Assembly (NCBI GenBank): GCA_029959195.1
Contig: CP114122.1
Span: 2,418,001 to 2,482,000 of the forward strand
Direction: 5' to 3'
Origin: Dictyophora rubrovolvata
Lineage: Eukaryota > Basidiomycota > Agaricomycetes > Phallales > Phallaceae
DNA: 64,000 nt
A model generated the notes under the pieces. That model was not told the DNA's origin, ran no database searches, and was given only the letters and a program-made list of their open reading frames with translations. The stretch's first letter is position 1, and the number at the start of each line of letters is the position of its first letter. Made by a program: the position numbers and the translations under genes. This document shows positions 1 through 10,447 of this stretch, one piece after another.

Positions 1-296
1 TATTAGACTCGCTTGTGCTGGTCTCGCTTGATGGTGATGTTGACTCGCTTGTGCTGGTCTCTCTTGAAGTTGATGTTATCTTAGAGGACCTTGTTACCCG
101 TTCCGTATTATGAGTCGCATCAGTTTTCTTCCGTTTGGCCGGCAGTGGTGTTTGTTCTTCTAGAATCATGAGAAAAATAAATGATTCATGATTAGTTAGG
201 GTATAATCAGAACAGACCTGATTTGTCTTCTTTGGTTGATCCGGACAGTTTGGATTGGTCAGTGGGGGCGACACGCTTGCGGGATTGAGCTGACAT
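1..296 (-). CDS. N-terminal part of a Ser/Thr-rich, likely nuclear protein (runs off left edge)
   Basis: Partial gene on the minus strand. An ATG at 296-294 opens a basic stretch (MSAQSRKRVAPTDQSK). A 58-nt intron at 160-217 (GT...TAG) joins it in frame to exon 2 at 1-159, which contains PAKRKKTD, resembling a basic nuclear localisation signal, and then a Ser/Thr/Glu-rich stretch. The last visible part is a repeated 12-residue unit (SETSTSESTSPS type) encoded by a 36-bp tandem repeat. The rest lies beyond the window, so the function cannot be named. Spliced-frame continuity and the sensible composition support a real gene. Nuclear location is inferred only from the basic cluster. Confidence 0.5.
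6..77. repeat. 36-bp tandem repeat, two units visible
   Basis: Two near-identical 36-bp units (6-41 and 42-77), each beginning GACTCGCTTGTGCTGGTCTC, differ at a few positions. The unit length is a multiple of three and lies in the coding frame of the minus-strand gene, so copy number can change without breaking the frame. The array may continue past the left edge. Confidence 0.8.
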
Positions 297-355
297 CAAG
301 TTCCAGATGAGTGTTGAGGCACAAGGAAGGACGCTGACATGTGTGTGGGTGATCT

Positions 356-535
356 GCTTCCGAACTGTACAGTTCGGAAGCTATTTTGATTCTACGAAAG
401 ACTAAGTACATTGGCTCTAGTCAAACCGGTTTGGTATTCTCGACAATCCCAGTTCCAGTTCGGTTCCCAAACCGGTTCCAAATCGAACCAAACCAGGATC
501 AAACCGGTTTCCTCGGTTTGGAACCGAACTGGATC
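356..535. repeat. Palindrome and AACCGGTTT-rich imperfect repeats
   Basis: A perfect 26-bp palindrome occupies 356-381 (half-site GCTTCCGAACTGT). At about 420-535 the words AACCGGTTT, GGTTTGG and GGTTCCAAA/TTTGGAACC recur on both strands, giving several overlapping inverted repeats. No gene is visible here. The segment lies just upstream of the minus-strand gene at the left edge and could be a degenerate MITE or a promoter element. Confidence 0.55.
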
Positions 536-990
536 CATCACTAAACATACCTCTTCATATATCGTCTGACCACGGAATATCTCCTCAAACAGACGTCGGC
601 AGATTTGAACACTTAATACACATACCGACAGCTCGACCAGACTAAATATTGGCTCTAGTATGTTCCTGTCTGCTCGTCTTTTATTCTCCGACCAGAACCG
701 ATTTCCGCAGAAGTAATTCTCACTGGGAGCGCTAAACCCTAAACCCTAAAGTGAACTGGCTGAGCGCTCTTGAACGTTGCAGACTCTACTCAGTGCATTC
801 GAGTTTTGAGCTGGGAAATCTGGATCTGTATTATATACTCAGAGTCTCAGACTTGTCATCACTGCTACTCAGGCTGCGAAACATGTATTTACAACCCGCC
901 TTTGAGATGACGGAAGTTCAAGAACAAGAAATAAGAAATTTCAATACAAGGTTCATAGTCATTGGTTAGAAAGAATTCAATCTCCTTCCT

Positions 991-1632
991 CTAAGGGTGC
1001 TGGAACACAAAACGTTGAGCACTGGAGCCGTTAGCGGGTTTGAATGTCAGCTAAAAAGAGTTAATAATATGCTTCAACGTTCCAGATAATTTAGACCTAC
1101 TGGAGGATAGGCTCCCGCATCATAAGTGAGGAGCAAATCTTGGCCAGGAATTCCAATACTATGTGAAATGTTAGTTCAGCACCAAACAGACCATCCCCAT
1201 AGTATTTAATCATAAAACGCACGTCCAAACACCGGGACCTGCAGCTTCAATCCTAAAGTTATCAGCCGGGTCCGGCGATGAAACGAACAAAGCATTATCC
1301 TGCAAAAAAAATAATTTGAGGACGTCATGATAAAGATGTGCACTGATCATGACGTTGAACGGACCCTGTTAACCCATTTGGGTTGGTTAGGACCAGGTTT
1401 GCCGAGTCCAGCAAGTATACGGAAACTGTCATTGTCGCCTATAATTGTCCAAACTTCCTGCAATGGGCGAGCTAATGGTAAGTAAACCACCAACTTGATA
1501 TTTAATCCTTACACGAATTCTGTCAACCGTAACAGGCCCCACAGGACGAGAAGTCAAGGGGCCCCTAGAAAGATTATAACCTTCAGGGACGTCTACGGGG
1601 CGAATGATATAATAGCCGGTAGGGAACGACAT
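991..1632 (-). CDS. Beta-trefoil inhibitor-like protein, copy A
   Basis: Five-exon gene. The ATG is at 1632-1630 and the TAG stop at 991-993. Spliced, it gives about 133 residues starting MSFPTGYYIIRPVD and containing VWTIIGDNDSF, ADNFRIEAAGPGVWTIGI and a C-terminal LTFKPANGSSAQRFVF. The short length, repeated W/F-x-I strands and start pattern resemble fungal beta-trefoil protease inhibitors of the I66 (cnispin) type. This is fold-level inference, and a lectin is an alternative. All four introns sit where they do in copies B-E: the first (GTAAGG) is phase 0 and the third splits a codon after TGG AC. No N-terminal signal peptide is evident, so the protein is probably cytosolic. It is the only copy on the minus strand and is separated from the others by 13 kb of other genes. 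Confidence 0.7.
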
Positions 1633-1690
1633 TTGTAGTAGATGACTTTGTAATAAGCCTTGTTGAGGTCTTTCGTTCACAAACCGAGCG

Positions 1691-1731
1691 TTTTTATATG
1701 CTGAGGGTGTAACTATTATAACTTTCACGTG
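1691..1731 (-). promoter_or_regulatory. Copy A promoter: CACGTG box and TATA box
   Basis: On the minus strand CACGTG lies at 1726-1731 and TATAAAAA at 1691-1698, about 60 nt upstream of the copy A ATG. Order, spacing and surrounding bases match those upstream of copies B-E, which argues for a shared functional core promoter. Confidence 0.65.
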
Positions 1732-1859
1732 CCTGCATAAACACCCAGTCTGAATTCTTGAAGGGCGAGCGTTATTACAATAGAGTTTGACCTTGAGATT
1801 GAATTCAACACGTTTCACGGTAATATGTGTCGCCCGTTTGACAGATTCATTAATTGACA

Positions 1860-2900
1860 GGTGGAATCCACATTTAAATGCAAAAGCTCATTGACAGGCA
1901 CCGTCACATGCCAGCCCACAGCCACAGTCCTACGAGTGCGGTCGCTCCAAGTTTACATGCACGTTTGCAAAACTGGCCGGCTACGGTGAATAGTGAGCAC
2001 AGAAATCGCGTAACTTGCTATGGAACTAACAAAATATTTCATTAAGAACTTCCTTAGTATCTGAGCCGGCGTCGATAATGGTACCGACATTCAAGTGCAC
2101 TTTTTGAAAACCCCTGAATTTCGAAACTTCGAAATTTGATTCAACTATATGGATTTGGAACACTCAACGTCATATTGAACGTATAGTACGTACCATTGAC
2201 ATCGCAAGAAGCTGCCTTTCAGTATTCAAGTCACGGTTGTCGGGGCTTAATATCAACCGATGTCGAATACACCTTGCATAATTAAATTCAAGCTATTTAT
2301 GTCTTTTACAATGGATTAAGACGCTGTCAATCCATGAGAATAAATTGAGCAATTGAAATCACACAAGGGCGGAAATAGATCAATACAATACCTTAGGAAA
2401 CTTGCTTTCAATCGCATTACTATATAGGCAAGTGAATACAAATTACGACATGAACCAACATGACTGACGCAAAACCAAAATTTCCGTTCCTTCGACACCA
2501 AATTTGTTCTTTTATTTTGGGGTTGCATCGAATTTAACTATCTTGTCCGGAACGAAGTACGAAAGAGAAATATTCCAGCGGCGCTTCAGTACAATCCGGC
2601 CCCGATGTCCAATCAGTTGTCCTCATCCCTAACATGTATCAACAATCGGACTCTCAGTGTAATTCCCGTGTCTGGTGGTGATGGAATCGTGATGTAGTAG
2701 AGGCATCGGAAGACGTGCTTATAGCGGTATTTACTATTGACTGCATTGCGAGTCATCGAACGTCGATAGTGGAAAAATGGATTCAAGTTGGAATGATTCG
2801 TGCCGTGACGAGTTCTGGTCTTATCAGCCCTTTTTTCCTTGTTGCGCTGTTTGTAGCGGTCGAGATGTTCTTTGGATTATAATCTCGTTTGGGCATGGAA
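1860..2900. repeat. Duplicated upstream flank of copy A
   Basis: Read on the minus strand, this stretch matches the flanks upstream of the other beta-trefoil copies. 2310-2550 resembles about 25,040-25,260, and 2640-2880 resembles about 20,760-21,080 and 24,690-24,860. It therefore belongs to the same duplicated segment in the opposite orientation. I see no convincing coding frame conserved between copies. The RAD51-like part that should follow is absent here. Confidence 0.6.
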
Positions 2901-3151
2901 TCAAGAACAAAGACAACTTGGAATACCTATTTGTTCGTTATGAACCACGTCCACGAAACAAAAGGTGTTGTGGATGATGAAAAAGTAGCATAATTTTATT
3001 TGAGTAGGAATAACTGATATAAAAGAAAAGAAAACGAGCGAAGAATAAACACACTGTAATTAGTGTAGCACGTAGCAAATCCCGCAAAAACGTCTGTCCA
3101 AGGGTCCAAGAATAGAAGCAAAGAGACCTCACGTTACTTATTCTTCCGGGC

Positions 3152-5292
3152 TTATTGATTGACTTTGTAGTCTCTACTTTTTATCACCTTTTGCCGCAAC
3201 GCCTTTTCTTTGAGCTCATTCTCAATTCGATTAAGATCTTGTTTGTTGGACGGCTAACGTAAAAAAAAAAAAAAACAAAGGGCGTTTGAGTTCTACGCAT
3301 GAAGATAAACAAAGACGACGCGCACTTACATCTACCCTGTCAATCAGTCTTTTGAACGGTGTGTCAGGCTGTGCCTGTGCGGAACGTTCAGATTCGCGAT
3401 CCTGTTGGTTCCCCCCCTTTACACGGTCCTGACCTTTCTCCCTCTCTTTTTCCTTCTCTTTTTCTTTGTCTCCACTAGCTTGGTCACGACTTCTTCTAGC
3501 TTCAGGCGTAGGGCTGCGTCTTGGGCGTTTCGTCGGGCGAGTAGAGTGGCCGCGTTCGCGCTCTCGCTCGTGGTAAGACGGTGAAGGAGGAGACCGCGAA
3601 CGTGAAGGTGAAGGAGAGCGAGAATGAGGATGAGAGTAAGGCGGTGATCGCTCGCGTGCGGCACCTCGTGCACCACGGTATGAAGACGGAGATGGCGAAG
3701 GCCGACGACGTTTTGGTGGAGATGGGGACTGTCTTAAGCGGCGGTCCCTCTCCCTATCTCTGTCTCGCTCCCTGTTTCTGTCTTGTTCTCGTTCTCTGTC
3801 CCTATCTCTATCGTGATGTTTATCTCTTCGTTCACGATCACGACGATGGGGACGTGACTGTGAAGGACTCGGAGGCAAATGGTGCCTTCGTCGTCCGTCT
3901 CTATCCCTCTCTCTCTCCCTATCACGACCTTTCTCCCTCCTGCTCCTCGAACTTGACCTATAAGATGGCGAAGTCGACCTGCTCCTACTCCTGTTCCTAC
4001 TGAACGAATGTCTTCGCTCTCGTCCGCCCATAGCAGGGGTGGGACTCCTTCGTGCACCACCACCACCGTGACGAGGCGGAGGTAGAGGACTATAGCGAGG
4101 CCCCGGTCTTTCTCTTTCTCTTTCACCTCGAGGAGGGGAAGCCGGACTCTTATATCGCTCTTGTCGTTCATGTCGGTATCTGGATGGAGGCGCTGGTGCT
4201 GGAGAAGGACTACGATCAAGTTGAGCAGGAGAATGGGGTCGTCGGCGACTCGGTAATGGAGAACCACGCCGGCGGGGTTCAACACTGCTACGAGGAGATG
4301 TAGAACGTTGGTGTGATCTCGATCTTGAACGAGACGATCTGATAGGTGTATAAGACTGTCGACGAGGCGGTGGTACTGATACTGGTGGTTGGGGTAATGC
4401 TGATGTTGGTGGTGTAACTGAACGAGATGGAGACGGCAATCTGGCTGGAGGAAGTCGAGGCGGTGTTCTGCTGCGTGATCTTCGTGATAACTGTGGAGGC
4501 TGTTTTTGAATTGGAATTGTAAGGACACCACATCACCAGCAATAAAATGCGCTTACACCACCACCACGTGTTCCCCATCCATTGTCTCTAGGTCCTCTGC
4601 CCATCCCACGGCCTCTACCGCCTCTCCCGGGTGCACCACCTCTCTCGCGTTCTCGTTCCCGCTCTCGTCCAGGAGCCCTCTGCCCTCTCTCCCTCTCCCG
4701 AATCTCATCCATCCTCCTCTTTTCTTCCAAAATCTTCTCGTCGTTCTTACTAGCATTACGCATTTCAGCTTTCTTCTCTTCGACCAAAGCTTTCGGCACA
4801 CCTCCAGGGGAGGATTGAGCATCCAAAAGGAGATCCCATAGAGAAGACATAAACTCCGGTGTAGATTTGGTCATGAAGCCAGTTAAGTTGATTTGCATTT
4901 TACGAGGATCTGGTGTCTGTTTTTTTTTCGTGTACTGTTAGTTGTAGTCTACACCGAATCCTGGAATGCTACGCACAGGCTGAGACTGGTCTTCTAATAA
5001 ACCCATAGCATATTCGATAACTACCTCATCTTCCATTCCAACCAATTCAACAACCTTTTTGACAACCCATGGTCTTATAAGCTGTAAATTTACCTTCCGC
5101 ATATCAACCTATAAGAAATCGACTTTTAGCAAACAATTCGCAAAAAAAAAAAATAGATAAGAAAGAGAGTTGCGAGACCTTTTTCTCAAAAGATGGTGGA
5201 AACTTCATGGATTTGAGCAATTTAAGCTCCTTGTCTGAGAATCTGCGATCCTGCTCTGTCGAAGTACCCTTGAAGAAACCCGAATCCGCCAT
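3152..5292 (-). CDS. SRRM1-like PWI-domain splicing factor
   Basis: Five exons (5292-5179, 5108-4977, 4916-4557, 4499-3330, 3253-3152), all introns phase 0, giving 625 residues. Residues about 22-118 form a PWI domain: FSDKELKLLKSMKFPP, VDMRKVNLQLIRPWVVKKVV, DEVVIEYAMGLLE, then DPRKMQINLTGF. It is followed by a charged helix (VEEKKAEMRNASKND), an RGG-like stretch and a long RS/RE/RD-rich tail with many SPSP and RERER runs. This order matches SRRM1/SRm160-type RNA-binding splicing coactivators (known family role: exon definition and mRNA processing in the nucleus). The C-terminus (DPSNKQDLNRIENELKEKAL) is a short predicted helix. The low-complexity tail causes many spurious open frames on the opposite strand at 3.4-4.8 kb. 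Confidence 0.9.
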
Positions 5293-5485
5293 TTTAAATT
5301 AGCTTTTTTAACAAGAAAATATGCGATACGCTGGGTTTGAGACAGAGAGGGCTCTGTCAATGGCAGAGCGTTCGGGTGCTTCAAACAAAATTTCAGGCTC
5401 AGCGTTATTTTAGTGTGACGCGTGACAAAAAGTAACCGTTTCCCCCACGTCGTTTTCCATCAAAAGCAGAAGTTTGTCTCAGGAA
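5293..5485. promoter_or_regulatory. 193-bp divergent promoter between SRRM1-like gene and ERV25
   Basis: The start codons of the SRRM1-like gene (5292, minus) and ERV25 (5486, plus) are only 193 bp apart, so both must start from this segment. It contains ACGCGT at 5418-5423 inside GTGACGCGTGAC, an MCB-like word. No clear TATA box serves the plus strand. Confidence 0.6.
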
Positions 5486-6301
5486 ATGCTGCTTCTACCC
5501 AGTATTTCCTTTCTTCTACTCTTATTTATCCCGTATACCTCAGCTATAAAATTTAATCTTCACGCATACCGATTTCCTCGAGAAAAATGTTTCTGGAATG
5601 CTGCACATGAGAATCAACTCGTTATCGTAACCGCTAATGTTGAATCGGGTGGAGACCAGCGAATAGACATCCGAATTATTGATTCGAGCCCTCAGAAGAA
5701 CGTTTACCTCAGCAAGAGAGATATCCAGGGTGAAACGAGGTTGGCTGTTACCACACAGGTTGAAGGAGAGGTCGGCGTGTGTCTCAAAAATTATTTGGGA
5801 AGCCGTATGTTTTGAATGTTTTAGTAATTTGTTTATGACTAACGTCTTTTCTTTTCACAAGATGTTTCGTCTCAAGAGGCACCGAATAAAAAGCGCGTCG
5901 TTGATTTGGACATAGACATAGGAGCTGACGCAGTTGACTACAAGTACGTCCCTCCGGCAAAATTTCCGGCTATCTCTTTATTCACCCATCCTCATAGCGC
6001 TATTGCAAACCAAGAATCTCTATCTGGTCTCGAAACTGAAATGCGTAAAATAGAAGGCTTAGTGAAAGAAATCCAAGATGAAATGGACTACCTTCAACGT
6101 CGTGAAGAACGATTTACCACCACCAACAGTGAGAATCTTAATGCTCATCTTATCTATCAATACTTACTCATCCGAATAGCATCGACGAGAGACCGTGTCC
6201 AAAAATTTTCTCTATTCACAATATTCTGTTTAATAGGACTCGGGGTGTGGCAAATTATGCACTTGCGGTCATTCTTCAAGCGTAAATACCTCATTGATTA
6301 A
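5486..6301 (+). CDS. ERV25: p24 family cargo receptor of COPII vesicles (Erv25/TMED10 type)
   Basis: Three exons (5486-5804, 5862-5943, 5998-6301) give 234 residues. A signal peptide (MLLLPSISFLLLLFIPYTSA) is followed by a GOLD domain starting IKFNLHAYRFPREKCFW, with its partner cysteine in GEVGVCLKNY. Next come DLDIDIGADAVDYNAIANQE, a coiled coil (ETEMRKIEGLVKEIQDEMDYL), one membrane segment (FSLFTIFCLIGLGVWQI) and a short cytosolic tail, FFKRKYLID. The FF motif and lysines in the tail are the known COPII/COPI sorting signals of p24-delta proteins. The second intron is supported because removing it restores the conserved DYNAIANQE; reading through would insert 18 foreign residues. I chose ATG 5486 because it opens directly on the signal peptide. 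Confidence 0.93.
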
Positions 6302-6646
6302 ATTAATGTATTGTAACGAGATAGCGAATGGTTACGTTTTCTAATGTTCTTTGGAATTTATGGCTAACATGACGGTGCTCTTATTTGCGATACATATGCG
6401 GCATGCCACATATTGAGGTGAGTAGTTTGTGTTGTAGGTGCATCAGGGCCAACTAACGAGATAATACTCCAACTAGTGAACTACATACCTACACGCGCAA
6501 GGCCTTTTTTTATGGACATGGGCCATGTTTACGATAATGTTTTTCGATGAAAAGAACCAATGCTGTGAGTCAATTCTGTTTGATAGCACAAGACTTGTCT
6601 CTACACGGTGAGTTTGATGATCTACCACCATTACCATTTCAACTAT

Positions 6647-8212
6647 TTAGCTACTCGCGCTTTCGAGAGGGGCATCCTTTGGATCCTCTGTCTCGTCTCC
6701 GAGGTCATAGCCCTTCAAATATGGCTTCATCCACTCTTTAACCTCCCGCTTCGTTACCACTTCCTCCTTTTCAAACATAAACCATTGCGCCGCCGGACGT
6801 ACAGCACCCATAATCTTTTCACCTCCTCCGCTGGTCTCCATGACTTCTGTAGTAACATGTCCTGCAACAACGACACAACTCAACTCCAGACCATTGTCAA
6901 TGAGGCGTACATCCGCTTCACAGAAACCAGGAGGAATCTCATCCACCGGAATGAAGGGATACTCTATGCCGTCTACGATGAGACGGCCTCTGCGTGAATG
7001 TTGATATTTCAAAGACTGTAAATCGGGGCCATGCCAACGACCTTCTTTGTCCCAAATACAAAACGCAGTTATCCATCCACTGAGTATATTTGAGCCGGAT
7101 CCCATATGCCGTTCATGGCAAATACGTCCCCAAAAGTCCTTGTTGATTTGAGGATTCTCTGCAGAGGAATCAACGGCATCGAATACGGCTATGAATTCCT
7201 TAATAATGGGTTTTAGGAGCATGGCGAAAGCAGTGGGTTCGGCACCCATTTCCATCTGGGAAAGGTTCTCGATGCGTTGTAGAATGTTAAGGTAATCCTC
7301 CTTGGTGCCTAATAGTGTTATTTCGGGGATTCCACAATCCAAGATACACGTGAAAGAGAAATATCTAAAGGGTATGGATAAGCTTCTTTTCTCAATGTTG
7401 TAGTCCATACGATTTCAAGATGCTCATCATAACAATAGAACAAATTACTGTGTCGCTGGGCTCCGTGGTGGAGAAATCAGGGAGAACAAAATCATAAAAT
7501 GCGGGATTGTTGATCTAGTACGACGGCTGATAAATGGGTTGCAGCAAGCGAAGTTTCTGGACTCACATTTTTCTGTAATAAGCTAGCAAAGTCCCGTGCC
7601 ATTATTTGGAAATCGAATGTCCGGCGAGTTCCCTCGTATATAAGCACCAGCTCCTTTTTTCCCTCGTGTTGCACGAAAAACTTTCTTAGCTCCTCCGAGT
7701 GAGCATTGACGCTGATTGGGGGGATAAATATCAAGCCTCAGGTGACCAGCGAATTACGAACTAAAGATTCAATTGTGACAGAATAGCCACCCATAAATCA
7801 TCTGGCCTTACGATCGCGACGGAATAATGTCATTATTTGCACTGCGAGATAACATATTTACGGCCTGCCTACCTAATGATTAGGTTGTGGTGTTTATTGT
7901 ACGCCATCAATACCGTGTCAACGAAGCCATTCGCTCTTGGAATAAAGTTTCCAAGCCGCTTAGGGTCTTCGGGAAGGGAAGATTGAAGTAAATCTATATA
8001 TACCCATTGATTCCCCAAGAATATAGGACACAGTAACATGACTACTTGCCTTTACAGCGAATGGACTTAGTTGTAATCATGTTCACTTCTTGCACATTCT
8101 GTGCTTCCCAGGTATCTCGTAAAACATCCTTGGGGTTATTAATACGAGGCCCCTTCCCGAAATCATATGGGGCGACTATCTTGTCTGAAGTTTTGAAGGT
8201 GATGCCTGGCAT
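6647..8212 (-). CDS. DUF4419 family protein
   Basis: Six exons (8212-8050, 7993-7873, 7806-7762, 7711-7567, 7514-7411, 7364-6647) sum to 431 codons with no stop. The spliced protein reads through the family hallmarks: NGFVDTVLMAYNKHHNLIIRPDDLW, AILSQLNLYVNAHSEELRKFF, VQHEGKKELVLIYEG, YDFVLPDFSTTEPSD, MMSILKSYFSFTCILDCGIP and ITLLGTKEDY. The family is common and often expanded in Agaricomycetes; its biochemical role is unknown. No signal peptide or membrane segment is seen. Two splice sites are unusual: intron 1 starts GCAAGT (GC-AG type, 7994-8049) and intron 3 starts GTTCGT (712-761 of the 7-kb line, i.e. 7712-7761). The model is fixed by the codon TAC rebuilt across intron 3. The gene converges on ERV25 with about 345 bp between stops. 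Confidence 0.85.
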
Positions 8213-8694
8213 TCTGCTACGTGATAGTAGTGGGTCGAAGTAGTAAAAGAAAATGCCACAGGTTTTATATCAGAAGACGAGACACTTAAAATTTCAACCG
8301 AGCTGAGGCATATCGTGAGAAATGCTGTGTATTGTCTGTCTCTACCGAGCTATCATTCGCTTGCACACAGCAGGGACTCTTCCGTCCATCTAAGTTGCTT
8401 CTATGTGATATTTGTTTGTATTGGTTTCTCATGTAAACTTTTACGTATGTAGTATTTGTTGGAATATTAGGTAATCAAGCGCCTAATGTGCATGCGCTAT
8501 CGCCGTAAAAGGGCTTTACTGCCCGTCTTATTTCAAGACTTTTCAGTAGCTATATGTCGCAACTAGCGGTTATGGTTTAGATAGAACTTGTTATTTAGTG
8601 CTCGAAATATAGAGCTTTATATACAAAATTATAAATATGAAAAAGGTAAAAACTAACTACCGGGATTTATAATATTTTACTAAGACTTAACTAA

Positions 8695-8715
8695 TGCGTC
8701 GTCGGCGACGACGCA
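8695..8715. repeat. Inverted repeat, 10-bp arms, 1-nt centre
   Basis: TGCGTCGTCG and its exact complement flank a single G. It is very GC-rich in an AT-rich setting and could form a strong hairpin or be a dimeric protein site. Confidence 0.7.
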
Positions 8716-8784
8716 ATATTAATTTGACTGTTAGCCGGCGACTCCGATACCAACACTATATATTTTCTTTAGTTCGGAGAATAA

Positions 8785-8910
8785 ACCTCAGTTGCTTTTC
8801 ACAACTGAGGTGTAAGTCATTATCCTATTCAACATTATATTTTACTTACTCTTCGTAGTATACATTTTAGGTACTTATTATTTAATACAGTTGCTTTTCA
8901 CAACTGAGGT
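8785..8910. repeat. Hairpin and its partial duplicate
   Basis: 8785-8811 is a perfect hairpin: arm ACCTCAGTTG, 7-nt loop, arm CAACTGAGGT. The 23-bp part from CAGTTG to GAGGT recurs exactly at 8888-8910. Both are associated with copies of TATACATTTTAG just downstream. This could be the end of a small MITE or a duplicated regulatory hairpin. Confidence 0.6.
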
Positions 8911-9248
8911 TATACATTTTAGTATGTCCGAAACTCAACAGTATTTGTAAACATCCTTCATCTCTGTTTTTTATGCTCTGCCCATCATTGCCAAGTGACT
9001 AGCTTGCCACCGAAGATTCAACCTAATATTGTCCTTTTTGTGGATGATATTGCCGCTGTCCGGTTCATCATCCTCATTCCCCTGACGCATAAAGATCATG
9101 TGATGCTGTGATCCATTAAATTTTTCATCGAAAATCCTCATAAAATTCCTTCATTTGGCTGTGGCATCAATGTTGAAGATAGACAGCGCCACTAACTTCG
9201 AGCGCCTGTGTAGTTAGTTTTTTTTAGCTTAGTCATTCGCTCGCCTAA

Positions 9249-9300
9249 GGTTCAAGGCTTCGCGGTTCAAGGCTTCGCGGTTCAAGGCTTCACCTTGAAC
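9249..9300. repeat. Triplicate of a 15-bp unit ending in a hairpin
   Basis: GGTTCAAGGCTTCGC occurs twice in direct succession and a third time ending CAC. The third unit runs into CCTTGAAC, the complement of its own GTTCAAGG, making an 8-bp-arm hairpin with a 5-nt loop. Confidence 0.75.
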
Positions 9301-10447
9301 TCTTAGCTATATCCTGCTGCGAGTAATATAAGTTATATTACTCTAGCTGTTGTTAATCAATAGCGTTCTCTATATCTCGAGCTTAAGCGTTATAGTTCAG
9401 GAACAGGTATGTATTTTGCAGTACTTGAAAACTGAGTATTATTATACGAGTCTTGCAATTTGCAACGTTGACATATATGAAAGTCTCGATTTTTGCCGCG
9501 TGCAAGGGTTTCAAGTTCCAATACGCCTGTAGTCCATAGGTACTACCCGTACTGGAAACCTACTCAAGACTCAAGAGTCAACGGAAACGATAAATCATAC
9601 ATGAAGCGTATGACAGATCCAGTTTCAAAAATAATATCATCGTCTAATACGATAGATGCCTGTCAAATTAATTATAACGCCGTAATCTCCATTTGTCCAA
9701 CGCTCTTGGACCAAACATGTACCTGACCAGTGACAAGGGCAGTGCTACAACCCAGATTCCCAGAACCTGAATCCGAAATCGAAGTGGGTACTGGGTTTAT
9801 TCCACCCACGCCCAAGTCCAGTCTCCAATTCATAAAATGTCATTTTACAGAGCCATAGCCCATTAAACGCCATAGTTGCATATTCTGGGGTAAATATGAG
9901 AATTCAGGGAGGAAATCACGCCGGGTAGGACCGGTATACCGCATTCGAAATTCAATATGTATTGTTATGGGGGGTGCAGCCGGCGGAATATTCCGCTGCC
10001 GGTGCATTCTCACTGGGGAAATCTACGACTCGAACACCGCCACATTAACAGCCTTCGATCATAAAGCATGAAATGTCTGCATCTCAGAAGTCGAAAGGTC
10101 TTCTTCGTTCATTCATTCGTTCATTCATTCATATCATTGAATGTACTCCTTTCTCGAAGGGGATCATAATAACCGTTTCGGGCCTAGGCAGTTCCTACCA
10201 AAAACGATTGTTTTGTACAAAATGTCCACGGACACATGGCAACAGACGTACATATTAAAAGACTTTCCTTTTCCTAATTTATTTATACAATACGACATAC
10301 GAAAGTAAAACTACAACAGAGGTGGGGAGGGAGGCCGAACTGAATAGCGAAGAACATGATGATCCGAGTGTGATTGATTGCCACGACAGTAACACGGAAA
10401 AAGAATCAAAGGGTTTAATAAAGAAAGATCCAAACATGATAAATTCG

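Larger units (their letters stand above)
8213..10447. other. Gene-poor interval with hairpins and short repeats
   Basis: No convincing coding exon was found in 2.2 kb on either strand. The AT-rich part at about 8,560-8,960 holds two clear inverted repeats and a duplicated 23-bp word (see separate entries). At 9249-9300 lies a 15-bp triplicate. The rest shows no structure I can support. Confidence 0.5.

Noticed and set aside
3419-4841. Long open frames on both strands overlapping the SRRM1-like gene
   Set aside because: They arise from the RS/RE low-complexity codons read in other frames; they have no ATG context, introns or family pattern.
9249-9300. tRNA-like B-box words (GGTTCAA)
   Set aside because: No matching A box or cloverleaf; explained by the 15-bp triplicate.
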